A DNA stretch of 64,000 bases from Streptomyces sp. DH41 (GTDB lineage: Bacteria > Actinomycetota > Actinomycetes > Streptomycetales > Streptomycetaceae), in NCBI RefSeq assembly GCF_029813785.1, contig NZ_JARVKY010000016.1, forward strand, positions 124,001 through 188,000. Direction: 5' to 3'. Below the pieces are notes generated by a model that saw only the letters and a list, made by a program, of their open reading frames with translations, was not told the origin of the DNA and searched no databases. Made by a program: the position numbers and the translations under genes. Of this stretch, positions 24,551 through 33,364 are shown piece after piece; the stretch's first letter is position 1; every line of letters starts with the position of its first letter.

Positions 24551-26233
24551 ATGGAGACCGAGTCGGAGCCCTACGTCCGTCTTGCGTCCCTGCGTCAGCT
24601 GCACCAGGCCATGGCCGACATGAACACCGCCCGCAGTCTGGCCGATACCCTCCAGACCGTCGCCGACGGAGTCGTCCACGCCCTCGGGTACGAGCTGGCG
24701 TGCGTCAACCTGGTCCGCCCCGACGGCGACCTCGTCGTGGCCGCCTTCGCGGGCAACCAGGCCGCCGAGGCGCTGATCACCGGACGGGTCGGCTCCCGCG
24801 ACTCCTGGGACCGCCGCCTGGCCATGGGCGAGCAGTGGGGCGACCTGATCTTCATACCCCACACCGAGGGCTGGATCCTCGACGACGACGACGTCCCGCA
24901 GTGGTACACCGACGGGCCCGCGCCCCGCTTCGAGGACGAGTGGCACCCCTCGGACCGGCTCTTCGCCCCGATGTACGCGCCCGGCCCGCAGGGCGGCGGC
25001 AACAGCGGCGAGCTGGTCGGCGTCCTGTCCGTGGACCGGCCGCGCAACGGCCGCCGCCCCGGCGCCTGGGGCCGCGAGGCTTTGCAGATGTACGCGTTCC
25101 AGGCCGCCATCGCGATCAGCAACGCCCGGCTCCGCTCCAACATGCAGCGCGCCCTGGTCCGCCTGGAACGCGACCAGCAGGCGCTGCGGGCCAGTGAGGA
25201 AAGCTTCCGGCAGGCCTTCGAGTACGCCCCCTCCGGCATGGCCATCGCCGAGATGGGCGGCGACCAGCACGGCCGCATCCTGCGCACCAACGACGCCCTG
25301 TGCCGCCTGCTCGGCCGCCCCGCCTCCGCGATGCGCCGCTACGCCTTCTCCGACCTCGTCCACCCCGAGGACATCGGCACCCTGCTGCGCACCTCCGCCG
25401 AGGGCGGCCGGGCCGAGCTGCGCCTGGGCCGCCGCGACAACACGTACGTCTGGGTCTCCCTGCGCAACAGCGTCGTCGCCGACGCCGCCGACGGGCCGCG
25501 TTTCCTGCTCTCCCACGTCGAGGACATAGAGGAGCGCAAGCGCCGCGAGCTCCAGCTCGCCCACCGCGCCTCCCACGACTCCCTCACCGGCCTGCCGAAC
25601 TCCGCCGAGCTCCGCTCCCGGCTCGCCGCCCGGCTCTGCCGGCGCCCGCAGTCCTCGCACGTGGCCGTGGCCGACGCCATGGACGCGGCCTACGGGCAGG
25701 ACGCGGTCCACGCGAGCTCCGCCGTGTTCGACTCCGGCGGCCACACCTTCGACTTCGGCGCGGTCACCGAGCCGTACGGCGCCTACGACCACCATGTGCA
25801 CGCCGTCGCCCCCGCGGACGGCCGCGACGACGGCACCAAGGGGCTCGCGGTCCTCTTCTGCGACCTGGACGGCTTCAAGTCGATCAACGACCGGTTCGGG
25901 CACAACGCCGGCGACGCCGTACTCATCGAGGTCGCCCACCGGCTCAGCGGCGGTGTGCGCGACGGCGACACGGTGGCCCGGCTCGGCGGCGACGAGTTCG
26001 TGATCCTCGCCAACGGGCTCGGCCGGGCCGACGCCCAGGACCTCGCCGTACGCCTGCGCAGCGAGATCATCCAGCCGATCCGGGCCGAGGGCCGGGCCGT
26101 CCGCGTGGGCGCCAGCTTCGGCATCGGATGGGCCCACTGCGGCATGACGGCGGACGAGGTTCTCAAGTCCGCTGACGAACGGATGTACGTCGAGAAACGA
26201 TCTCGTCCCAAACAGCATCGCCGAGCCGGATGA
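24551..26233 (+). CDS. cdgB: Diguanylate cyclase CdgB (GAF-PAS-GGDEF)
   Basis: This 560-residue soluble protein has a GAF domain (~15-190), a short coiled-coil with ERDQQALRASEESFRQ, a PAS domain (~215-330) and a C-terminal GGDEF domain. The active site LGGDEFVIL is intact. RDGD five residues earlier is the inhibitory I-site (RxxD), predicting product feedback. About 60 extra residues separate LTGLPN from FCDLDGFKSIND. The ATG has a GGGGGAGG site 6 nt upstream, better than the GTG two codons earlier. It makes c-di-GMP, which in Streptomyces binds BldD to hold vegetative growth. Confidence 0.9.
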   Translation: METESEPYVRLASLRQLHQAMADMNTARSLADTLQTVADGVVHALGYELACVNLVRPDGDLVVAAFAGNQAAEALITGRVGSRDSWDRRLAMGEQWGDLIFIPHTEGWILDDDDVPQWYTDGPAPRFEDEWHPSDRLFAPMYAPGPQGGGNSGELVGVLSVDRPRNGRRPGAWGREALQMYAFQAAIAISNARLRSNMQRALVRLERDQQALRASEESFRQAFEYAPSGMAIAEMGGDQHGRILRTNDALCRLLGRPASAMRRYAFSDLVHPEDIGTLLRTSAEGGRAELRLGRRDNTYVWVSLRNSVVADAADGPRFLLSHVEDIEERKRRELQLAHRASHDSLTGLPNSAELRSRLAARLCRRPQSSHVAVADAMDAAYGQDAVHASSAVFDSGGHTFDFGAVTEPYGAYDHHVHAVAPADGRDDGTKGLAVLFCDLDGFKSINDRFGHNAGDAVLIEVAHRLSGGVRDGDTVARLGGDEFVILANGLGRADAQDLAVRLRSEIIQPIRAEGRAVRVGASFGIGWAHCGMTADEVLKSADERMYVEKRSRPKQHRRAG

Positions 26234-26351
26234 TCACCAGGTCAGCGCCTTGATGCGGTTTGAGTCACCCTTTCGGGTCAGTGGGAGCGGGTAGGCTCGC
26301 TGTCTCACACCCGTACCGCACAAGCACCGCATCTGGTTAGGAGACCTAGGG

Positions 26352-27311
26352 ATGACGCCCGGCAACAACGGCGCGAGCACGCCCGAGGACGACGACCCCT
26401 TCGGCTACCTCTACGCCGACGGGCAGGCCAACGGGGCCCAGCCGCCGTCCGGTGGCTACGGCTACCCGAACTCCGTCAACCGGGTGCGTCCCGTCGGCAC
26501 ACGGCAGTACGGGGCCCCGCAGGGCCAGCCCGCCCCGCAGCAGCAGGGCGTCTACGGCCAGGCCCCGCAGCAGCAGGGCGCCCACGGCCGGCCGAACGCG
26601 CACTACGCCGCGCCGGAGACCTTCCCCGGCGGCGGCGCTCCCACCGCCCCGCAGCACTCGGGACGCGGCGGGGGCGGCGGACGCCGCGGCCCCAACACCA
26701 AGGGCCTGCTGATCGGCGCGGTCGCGGTCGTCGCCGCGGTGGTCATCGGTATCGCCGTGGCCATGACGAGCAGCGGCTCCGAGGACGACAAGGGCGGCAA
26801 CGAGGCCGGCGGCGGCGGCACGGCCGGCCCCACCCAGTCCGAGAGCACCGAACCGAGCCCGTCGGCGAGCGAGGGCGCCGAGGAGGAGGCCGAGCTCCCG
26901 TCGACGGACGCGAAGTCCCTCAGGCTGTCGCCCGGCGTGACGACCGCCTCGGACATCGAGGGCGCCGAGACCGAGGGCGGGGTCTACGTCACCGGTTTCA
27001 ACCAGGTCGGCGCCAAGGTCACCTGGACCGTGGACGGCATCGAGAAGGCCGGCAGCTACCGGCTGAACGTGCGCTACGGCACCCCGGGCGTGGACGCCGA
27101 CGCCACCCTGCTGGTCAACGGCAAGGCCGAAGCCCGTCCGCTGAACATGAAGAACTTCGGAGGCACGCCGGCCGGGGACTGGGAGAAGGGCTGGAAGTCC
27201 ACCTGGGCCAACGTGAACCTCAACGAGGGCACCAACACGATCGAGCTCGCGTGCAACGCGGACAACAAGTGCGAAGTGGTCCTCGACCAGCTCTCGATCA
27301 CGGCCGGATGA
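26352..27311 (+). CDS. Single-pass membrane protein with C-terminal carbohydrate-binding (CBM6/35-like) domain
   Basis: The 319-residue protein has a disordered Gln/Gly/Pro-rich cytoplasmic N-terminus with a repeated APQQQG, a TM segment (LLIGAVAVVAAVVIGIAVAM, ~residues 118-137) and a Ser/Glu-rich spacer. The extracellular beta-sandwich (VYVTGFNQVGAKVTWTVDGI, AGSYRLNVRYGTPG, NEGTNTIELACNADN, VVLDQLSI) fits CBM35/CBM6. The ligand is probably a cell-wall or chitin-type glycan. A TTAGGAGA site precedes the ATG. It lies directly downstream of cdgB on the same strand with a 118-bp gap. Confidence 0.8.
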   Translation: MTPGNNGASTPEDDDPFGYLYADGQANGAQPPSGGYGYPNSVNRVRPVGTRQYGAPQGQPAPQQQGVYGQAPQQQGAHGRPNAHYAAPETFPGGGAPTAPQHSGRGGGGGRRGPNTKGLLIGAVAVVAAVVIGIAVAMTSSGSEDDKGGNEAGGGGTAGPTQSESTEPSPSASEGAEEEAELPSTDAKSLRLSPGVTTASDIEGAETEGGVYVTGFNQVGAKVTWTVDGIEKAGSYRLNVRYGTPGVDADATLLVNGKAEARPLNMKNFGGTPAGDWEKGWKSTWANVNLNEGTNTIELACNADNKCEVVLDQLSITAG

Positions 27312-27350
27312 CGGCCGGATGACGGCCTCGTAGGCCGGCCGCGGATCACA

Positions 27351-28283
27351 TCACGCCGCGTCGGCCTCCGCCGTCACCGCGACCCCGCGTCCGAGCAGCT
27401 CCTCGTACGCCCCCCGGTCGAACTCGCCCGCCACCGGTGCCGACACCGTCGCCGCGGACAGGGCGACCGCGCGGGCCAGCCGCTCCGGCCAGGGCAGGTT
27501 CTCGACCAGACCGGAGAGCAGCCCCGCGACCGCCGAGTCGCCCGCGCCGGTCGGATTGCCCCGGAGACGGGCGGGCGGCGCGGCCCGCCAGCGGCCCTGA
27601 GGAGTCACCGCGAGCAGCCCCTCGGCGCCCAGTGAGGCGACCACCGAGCGGGCACCGCGGCGCCGGGCGGCCTGCGTGGCCCGCAGCGGCTCGTGCGAGC
27701 CGGTCAGCTCGGCCAGCTCCTCGGCGTTCGGCTTGATCAGATCCGGGCGGGCGGCGACCCCCCGGCGCAGCGGCTCCCCGCTGGTGTCCAGCAGCACCTG
27801 CACGCCCGCGGCGCGCGCCGTGCGCACCAGCCCGGCGTAGGCGCCCACCGGTACGCCCGGCGGCAGGCTGCCGCACAGGGCGACCGCCGAGGCGCCGGCC
27901 AGCAGATCCCCGTAGAGGTCCTGGAAGGCGTCCCACTCGGCGGGTGCGACGGCCGGTCCGGGCTCGTTGAGCTGGGTGGTGTCGCCGGTGCGCTCGTCGA
28001 CGACGGCGATGGTGCGCCGGGTCGCCCCCGCGACCGGCACGAGCGCGTCGGCCACCCCGCGCACGCCGCCGAGCCCCTCGCGCACGACGTCTCCGGTGAC
28101 GCCGCCCGCGAAGCCGGTCACCGTCACCTCGTGTCCGAGGGCCGCCAGCACCCGGGCCACGTTCAGGCCCTTGCCGCCGGGCCGCTCCGTCACTCCGGTG
28201 ACCCGGTGGGAGGCGTGCGGCCTGAGGGCCGGGACGCGATAGGTGATGTCGAGCGCGGTGTTGAGTGTGACGGTGAGGATCAC
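27351..28283 (-). CDS. 1-phosphofructokinase/tagatose-6-phosphate kinase family (PfkB) sugar kinase
   Basis: The 310-residue protein begins ILTVTLNTALDITYRV and has PfkB motifs GGKGLNVARVLAALG and GNPTGAGDSAVAGLLSGL (anion hole and catalytic Asp). This is the hexose-phosphate kinase class that includes FruK and LacC. I start it at GTG 28283, where family similarity begins; the longer frame is a read-through. It lies 125 bp downstream of nagA on the same strand, so it may form part of the amino-sugar operon. The exact substrate is uncertain. Confidence 0.85.
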   Translation of the reverse strand: MILTVTLNTALDITYRVPALRPHASHRVTGVTERPGGKGLNVARVLAALGHEVTVTGFAGGVTGDVVREGLGGVRGVADALVPVAGATRRTIAVVDERTGDTTQLNEPGPAVAPAEWDAFQDLYGDLLAGASAVALCGSLPPGVPVGAYAGLVRTARAAGVQVLLDTSGEPLRRGVAARPDLIKPNAEELAELTGSHEPLRATQAARRRGARSVVASLGAEGLLAVTPQGRWRAAPPARLRGNPTGAGDSAVAGLLSGLVENLPWPERLARAVALSAATVSAPVAGEFDRGAYEELLGRGVAVTAEADAA

Positions 28284-28408
28284 CTGGGCCGACCTCCCCC
28301 GATCGCCTGCGGCTGCCGTGTGGACACGATCATGCCAAACGGGTGGCGGCGGGCCCAGCCCCCGGGTCGGCCACCGCGGGCCGCTCCGGGGGTGGACTCG
28401 GGGACGGA

Positions 28409-29554
28409 TCAGCCCAGCCCGGGATCGATCACCCATTCGCCCCGGCGCATCACGCCCACCAGGTCGAACGCGGCGTCCAGTACCACCAGGTCGGCGTCCT
28501 TGCCGGGCTCCAGGGAGCCGATCCGGTCGTCCAGGCCCAGCAGCCGCGCCGGGTTGGCGGAGATCGCCGCGACCACGTCCTCCACGGCCAGCCCGTCCAC
28601 CGTCACCGCCCGCTTGAAGGCGCGGTCCAGGGTGAGCGTGGAGCCCGCGATCGAGCCGCCCTCCACCAGCCGGGCCACGCCGTCCGCGACCTCGACCTCC
28701 ATCGGGCCGAGCAGATAGCGGCCGTCGCCGAAGCCGGCCGCGTCCATCGCGTCGGTGATGAAGGCGACCCGGGCGGCGCCCGCGTGGTGGAAGGCCAGCT
28801 GGAGCGCGGCCGGATGCAGGTGCGTGCCGTCGTTGATCAGCTCGACGGTGACCCGCTCGTCCTCCAGCAGCGCCGCGATCGGGCCCGGGGCGCGGTGGCC
28901 GAGCGGCGGCATCGCGTTGAAGAGGTGCGTGGCGACCGTGGCGCCCGCGTCGACGGCCTGGAGCGTCTGCTCGTACGTGGCGTCCGTGTGCCCGACCGCC
29001 GCGATCACGCCGTGCTCCGCGAGCAGCCGTACGGAGTCCAGGCCGCCCGGCAGCTCGGTGGCCAGCGTCACCATCTTCGCGTGGCCGTGCGCGGCGTCGA
29101 TCAGCTTGCGGACCTCGGCCGGGTCCGGGTCGCGCAGCAGCTGCTCGTCGTGCGCGCCCTTGCGGCACGGGGAGATGAACGGCCCCTCGAAGTGGATGCC
29201 GGCGACGTCGCCCTGCTGGGCCAGCTCGGCCAGCACCCCGGCGTGCCGGGCGAGGAAGTCCAGGTCACCGGTGACGGCGGAGGCGACCGTCGTCGTCGTG
29301 CCGTGCCGGCGGTGGGTGTCGACGCCCTTGAGGATGTCCTCGTGGGTGCCGCCGGCGAAGGAGGCGCCGCCGCCGCCGTGGTTGTGGATGTCGACGAAGC
29401 CGGGGACCACCCAGTGGCCCGACACGTCGAGGACTTCCGCCTGAGGGGACGCCGTGTCCGCGATCCGCGTGCCGTCGACGATCACGCGGCCGTCGTCCAC
29501 GGTCCCGGTGGGCAGTACCACCCGGGCACCGGCGAGAACCTTGCTTGGGGCCAT
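28409..29554 (-). CDS. nagA: N-acetylglucosamine-6-phosphate deacetylase
   Basis: The 381-residue amidohydrolase shows the metal site pattern PGFVDIHNHGGGG, GIHFEGPFIS, AVGHTDATYEQ, HLFNAMPPLGHR and FITDAMDAAGF, all diagnostic of NagA. It removes acetyl from GlcNAc-6-P to feed glucosamine-6-P into glycolysis and cell-wall synthesis. Its ATG shares one base with the stop of nagK (TGATG), so translation is coupled. Control is expected from DasR through the boxes upstream of nagK. Confidence 0.95.
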   Translation of the reverse strand: MAPSKVLAGARVVLPTGTVDDGRVIVDGTRIADTASPQAEVLDVSGHWVVPGFVDIHNHGGGGASFAGGTHEDILKGVDTHRRHGTTTTVASAVTGDLDFLARHAGVLAELAQQGDVAGIHFEGPFISPCRKGAHDEQLLRDPDPAEVRKLIDAAHGHAKMVTLATELPGGLDSVRLLAEHGVIAAVGHTDATYEQTLQAVDAGATVATHLFNAMPPLGHRAPGPIAALLEDERVTVELINDGTHLHPAALQLAFHHAGAARVAFITDAMDAAGFGDGRYLLGPMEVEVADGVARLVEGGSIAGSTLTLDRAFKRAVTVDGLAVEDVVAAISANPARLLGLDDRIGSLEPGKDADLVVLDAAFDLVGVMRRGEWVIDPGLG

Positions 29555-30525
29555 CAGGTGGTTACCTCCGGGGGAGTCACGGTCGTGGGAGTGGTGCCGA
29601 GTGGGTCGGTGGTGAGCAGGTCCCAGGCCATGAGCCCGGCACCCAGACAGCCGGCGGTGTCCCCCAGGGCCGCGGGGACGATCTCCGGCAGCTTCTGGAA
29701 GGTGACGCGCCGCCGGACGGCGTCCCGCAGTGGTGTGAACAAGGTTTCCCCCGCCTCGGCGAGGCCGCCACCGATGATCAGGACGCGCGGGTCCAGCAGA
29801 GTGAGCGCGGTGACCAGTCCGTCGGCGAGCGCGTCCACGGCGTCCCGCCACACGGCGAGCGCCCGGGCGTCGCCCGATTCGACGGCCTTGGCGCAGTCGG
29901 CGGCGTCCGCCTCCGGGTCGCCGCAGACCTCGGCCCACGCCTGGCTGACCGCCGACGCGGACGCGAACCGCTCCAGGCAGCCGCGCTGCCCGCACGGGCA
30001 CGGCGTCCCGCCGGGCCGTACGACGATGTGGCCGATCTCGCCCGCGAAGCCGTGCGCGCCCGACTCCACCCGGCCGTCGATGCCGATGGCGCCCGCGATA
30101 CCGGTGCCCAGCGGCACGAACAGGAACCGGTCGGTGCCCTGCCCCGCCCCGATGCGCCCCTCGGCGAGCCCGCCGGTGCGCACGTCGTGCCCGAGGGCGA
30201 CCGGAACGGCACCGAGCCGGTCGCTGAGCAGCGCCCGCAGCGGTACGTCGCGCCAGCCGAGGTTGGCCGCGTACACGGCGGTGCCGTGCTCCTCGTCGAT
30301 GATGCCGGGGACGACGACACCGGCGGCGCGGGCGGGCTCGCCGAACCGGTCGGCGCCGTAGGCGCGCAGTTCGGCGGCGAAGTCCAGGATGCCCGCGACG
30401 ACCGCCTCGGGACCGCGGTCGCGGCCGGTGGCCCGGCGGGCCTGGTGCAGCAGCTCGCCCCCCGGCCCGGCCAGGGCGGCCTTCATCCCGGTGCCGCCCA
30501 CATCGAGGGCGATGACATGTCTCAC
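29554..30525 (-). CDS. nagK: ROK-family N-acetylglucosamine kinase
   Basis: The 323-residue ROK kinase has ATP motif ALDVGGTGMKAAL, GHDVRTGGLAE, and the zinc-binding GEIGHIVVRPGGTPCPCGQRGC signature. It probably phosphorylates GlcNAc released from chitin or peptidoglycan, handing product to the coupled nagA. From memory, the same nagK-nagA pair and divergent sugar-binding gene exist in S. coelicolor. The upstream intergenic region has two DasR-like boxes. Confidence 0.9.
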   Translation of the reverse strand: MRHVIALDVGGTGMKAALAGPGGELLHQARRATGRDRGPEAVVAGILDFAAELRAYGADRFGEPARAAGVVVPGIIDEEHGTAVYAANLGWRDVPLRALLSDRLGAVPVALGHDVRTGGLAEGRIGAGQGTDRFLFVPLGTGIAGAIGIDGRVESGAHGFAGEIGHIVVRPGGTPCPCGQRGCLERFASASAVSQAWAEVCGDPEADAADCAKAVESGDARALAVWRDAVDALADGLVTALTLLDPRVLIIGGGLAEAGETLFTPLRDAVRRRVTFQKLPEIVPAALGDTAGCLGAGLMAWDLLTTDPLGTTPTTVTPPEVTT

Positions 30526-30552
30526 GGGGACAGTGTGGCCCGTTGACCCGGG

Positions 30553-30568
30553 AGAGGTCTAGTCCACT
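30553..30568. promoter_or_regulatory. DasR-responsive element (dre) 1
   Basis: AGAGGTCTAGTCCACT matches the DasR operator pattern ACTGGTCTAGACCA(G/C)T at most positions, keeping the GGTCTAG core and CCACT end. It lies 28 bp upstream of nagK. Confidence 0.7.
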
Positions 30569-30569
30569 G

Positions 30570-30585
30570 TCGTGGTGTAGACCTT
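30570..30585. promoter_or_regulatory. DasR-responsive element (dre) 2
   Basis: TCGTGGTGTAGACCTT contains TGGTGTAGACC, a common dre variant (TGGTNTAGACCA). It is spaced one base from the first box, suggesting two dimers on the divergent nagK/sugar-binding promoter. Confidence 0.6.
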
Positions 30586-30668
30586 ATTCCGTTAAACGAA
30601 CAAGCGCACAAGTGAACGCGCAAGCAAAGCAGCGAACGACAAGTCGTCGGCAGGGTTGGGGAATCAGG

Positions 30669-31934
30669 GTGCAGCGGCGTAGGACAGGAACGATCGCGGT
30701 GGTGTCCGCACTGGGCATGACGGCGGTCCTCGGCGGCTGCGGACTCACCGGGGACTCCGGCGAGGTGACCCTGAAACTGGTCGCCGCCGACTACGGCGAC
30801 AGCAAGGCCAACAGCTCCCAGACCTACTGGGACGAACTGGCCAGGGCCTACGAGGCCACCCACCCCGACGTGCACGTGGACGTCACCGTGCACTCCTGGA
30901 ACGACGTCGACCGCAAGGTCCGCGAGATGGTCGAGGCCGGGGACGCGCCCGACATGGCGCAGATCGGCGCCTACTCCGACTACGCGGACCGGGACCTGCT
31001 CTACCAGGCCGGCGACCTCCTCTCCATCCCGGTCCAGGCCAACTACGTCTCGCAGCTCGCCGGCGCCGGCCAGGTCAACGGAGCGCAGTACGGCCTGCCC
31101 TTCGCGGCCTCCACCCGTGTGCTCTTCTACAACAAGACCCTCTTCGACAAGGCCGACCTCACCCCGCCCAAGACCTGGGACGACCTCGCCGACGCCGCCG
31201 GGAAGCTCGAGGCGGAGGGCGTGAAGTACCCGTACGCGCTGCCGCTGGGTCCCGAGGAGGCACCGGCCGAGACGATGCAGTGGATGCTCAGCGGCGGGGG
31301 CGGCTACACCGACGACGTCGGCACCTACTCCCTCGACTCGCCGCAGAACGTCACCACCTTCACCTGGCTCAAGGAGGAGCTGGTCGAGAAGGGCCTCACC
31401 GGCCCGGTCGCCCCCGGCCAGCTCGACCGGGCCGACGCCTTCGCCGCCTTCGCGAACGGCGACGTCGGCATGCTCAACGGCCACCCCACGCTGATGAAGA
31501 TGGCGTCCGACAAGGGCGTGAAGTACGGCATGGTGACGACCCCCGGCGTCGACGGCGCCAGCAGGAGCACGCTCGGCGTCACCGACTGGATGACCGCCTT
31601 CAAGGAGAACGGCCACCAGGAGGAGATCGGCGACTTCCTCGACTTCGTCTACAACGACGAGAACGTCCTCGACTTCTCCCGCCGGTACAACCTGCTGCCG
31701 GTGACCACCTCGGCGTCCCAGATCATGAGCACCGCTCCGGAGGACAAGGACCTCCGGCCGTTCCTGAACGAGCTGCTGCTCTCCGAGCTCTACCCGGTCG
31801 GCAAGACCTCCTGGGCCTCGGTCAGCGCGGACGTCAAGAAGCGCATCGGCCAGGCGGTCGCCCCCGGCGGCAGCACCGAGGAGGTCCTCGACCAGATCCA
31901 GGCGACGGCGATGCGCGCGGGCAGCGCGGAGTAA
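30669..31934 (+). CDS. ABC-type sugar-binding lipoprotein
   Basis: The 421-residue precursor starts at GTG 30669 with signal RRRTGTIAVVSALGMTAVLGGC, lipobox LGGC. The mature part is a family-1 extracellular solute-binding protein (MVEAGDAPDMAQIGAYSDYADRDLLYQAGDL, PFAASTRVLFYNKTLFDKADL, FANGDVGMLNGHPTLMKMASDKG). No ABC permease or ATPase gene is adjacent, so it must work with components elsewhere or as a sensor. It is divergent from nagK across two DasR boxes, implying an amino-sugar or chito-oligomer ligand. Confidence 0.85.
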   Translation: MQRRRTGTIAVVSALGMTAVLGGCGLTGDSGEVTLKLVAADYGDSKANSSQTYWDELARAYEATHPDVHVDVTVHSWNDVDRKVREMVEAGDAPDMAQIGAYSDYADRDLLYQAGDLLSIPVQANYVSQLAGAGQVNGAQYGLPFAASTRVLFYNKTLFDKADLTPPKTWDDLADAAGKLEAEGVKYPYALPLGPEEAPAETMQWMLSGGGGYTDDVGTYSLDSPQNVTTFTWLKEELVEKGLTGPVAPGQLDRADAFAAFANGDVGMLNGHPTLMKMASDKGVKYGMVTTPGVDGASRSTLGVTDWMTAFKENGHQEEIGDFLDFVYNDENVLDFSRRYNLLPVTTSASQIMSTAPEDKDLRPFLNELLLSELYPVGKTSWASVSADVKKRIGQAVAPGGSTEEVLDQIQATAMRAGSAE

Positions 31935-31989
31935 GCGCGGAGTAGCGGCCACCGGGCCGCTGTCGGTGGCGGGCGCTACGGTGCCGTAC

Positions 31990-32214
31990 ATGGACCTGGG
32001 ACAGAGGGAACGGAGCATCCTCGCGCTGGAACGCCGCGGCTTTTCCGGCCCCGGCGCGAAGGAGCGCGCGATCCGCGAGGAACTGGGCCTGGCACCCGTC
32101 CGCTACTACCAGCTCCTCAACGCCCTCCTGGACGACCCCCGCGCGCTGGCGGCCGACCCGGTGACGGTCAACCGGCTGCGCCGGGTACGGGAGTCGCGGC
32201 GCTCGGAGCGGTGA
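31990..32214 (+). CDS. DUF3263 family small protein
   Basis: This 74-residue protein matches the actinobacterial DUF3263 family: RERSILALERRGFSGPGAKERAIREELGLAPVRYYQLLNALLDDPRAL. The helical HTH-like region suggests DNA or protein binding. The ATG at 31990 is preferred over a longer GTG frame because similarity starts at MDLGQRE. It lies between the sugar-binding gene and otsB. Confidence 0.8.
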   Translation: MDLGQRERSILALERRGFSGPGAKERAIREELGLAPVRYYQLLNALLDDPRALAADPVTVNRLRRVRESRRSER

Positions 32215-32318
32215 CGCCGCCGGCGCCCGCGGGACCGGCCGGCGTCCGTCCGGCCCGTGTCCGGCACGAGGCGCACGAGCGATGCGTGGGCCCCGCGCCG
32301 GCGGGATAGGTTCGCGGT

Positions 32319-33197
32319 ATGGGCAGCCACCAGGACTCCACCCGTGACGATTCCCCGGACTCTCCGAACCACCTGCCGACGCCCGCGACGGAGGCCGGAC
32401 GCGAAGGGCTCGACGCCCTTCTCGCCCGCCCCGGCCGCGCGGTGGTCGCGCTCGACTTCGACGGCACGCTCGCCCCGATCGTCGCCGACCCCGACCGGGC
32501 CCGCGCCCACCCGGACGCCGTACCGGCGCTCGCGGCTCTCGCCCCGAAGGTCGCCTCCGTCGCCGTGATCACCGGCCGCCCGGCGGAGGTCGCGGTCCGC
32601 CACGGAGGCTTCGCGGACGTCCCCGGCCTGGAACACCTCGTCGTCCTCGGCCACTACGGCGCCGAGCGCTGGGACGCCGCCACCGGCACCCTCACCACCC
32701 CCGACCCGCACCCCGGCGTCGGTGCCGTCCGCGCCGAGTTGCCGGAACTGCTGGAGCGGTCCGGGGCCGGGCAGGGCACGTGGACCGAGGAGAAGGGCCA
32801 CGCGATCGCCGTCCACACCCGCCGCGCCCCCGACCCCCAGGCCGCCTTCGACACCCTGCGCGCCCCCCTCACCGACCTCGCCTCCCGCCACGGCCTGATC
32901 GTCGAGCCGGGCCGCATGGTCCTGGAACTGCGCCCACCCGGCATGGACAAGGGCGCCGCACTGCGGGAGTACGCCCGGGAACTCGACGCCGCCTGCGTCG
33001 TCTACGCCGGCGACGACCTCGGCGACCTCCCCGCCTTCACCGCCGTCGACACCCTCCGCACGGAGGGCACCCCCGGCCTCCTGGTGTGCAGCGGCAGCGA
33101 CGAGGTCCCGGACCTCCGCGAACGAGCCGACGTGGTCGTCGACGGCCCGCCGGGAGTGGTCCGCCTACTCCGTTCCCTGGCCACACGGCTCGCATAG
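32319..33197 (+). CDS. otsB: Trehalose-6-phosphate phosphatase
   Basis: The 292-residue HAD-superfamily protein has motif I VVALDFDGTLAPI, motif II AVITGRPAEVA and motif IV YAGDDLGDLPAF, plus the cap region of trehalose phosphatases (GMDKGAALREY). It removes phosphate from trehalose-6-P made by the convergent otsA. The N-terminal ~35 residues are polar and non-conserved. The start ATG 32319 is accepted. Confidence 0.93.
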   Translation: MGSHQDSTRDDSPDSPNHLPTPATEAGREGLDALLARPGRAVVALDFDGTLAPIVADPDRARAHPDAVPALAALAPKVASVAVITGRPAEVAVRHGGFADVPGLEHLVVLGHYGAERWDAATGTLTTPDPHPGVGAVRAELPELLERSGAGQGTWTEEKGHAIAVHTRRAPDPQAAFDTLRAPLTDLASRHGLIVEPGRMVLELRPPGMDKGAALREYARELDAACVVYAGDDLGDLPAFTAVDTLRTEGTPGLLVCSGSDEVPDLRERADVVVDGPPGVVRLLRSLATRLA

Positions 33198-33234
33198 CCG
33201 CAGCCCGCCCCCGGCCGCCCCCCTGCGGGCAGTC

Positions 33235-33270
33235 GTGCCTCCCCCAGTGCCTGAACGGCCTGGGAGGCAC
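33235..33270. terminator. Hairpin between convergent otsB and otsA
   Basis: GTGCCTCCC and GGGAGGCAC form a perfect 9-bp stem. The surrounding sequence resembles a hairpin repeat that I recall occurring in many Streptomyces intergenic regions, so it may be a dispersed repeat. Confidence 0.6.
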
Positions 33271-33364
33271 CCCCAGGGCGGCACGGGTGGGCGCAGGCTG
33301 CACCCCGTCAGCGCCGGGCCGCGCGACCCACCGCAGCCCAGCCCCAACGCCGGATCACCGGCAA

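Noticed and set aside
26352..26657. Minus-strand 103-residue frame opposite the CBM membrane protein
   Set aside because: Antisense of a Gln/Pro-rich coding region; no conserved start or domain.
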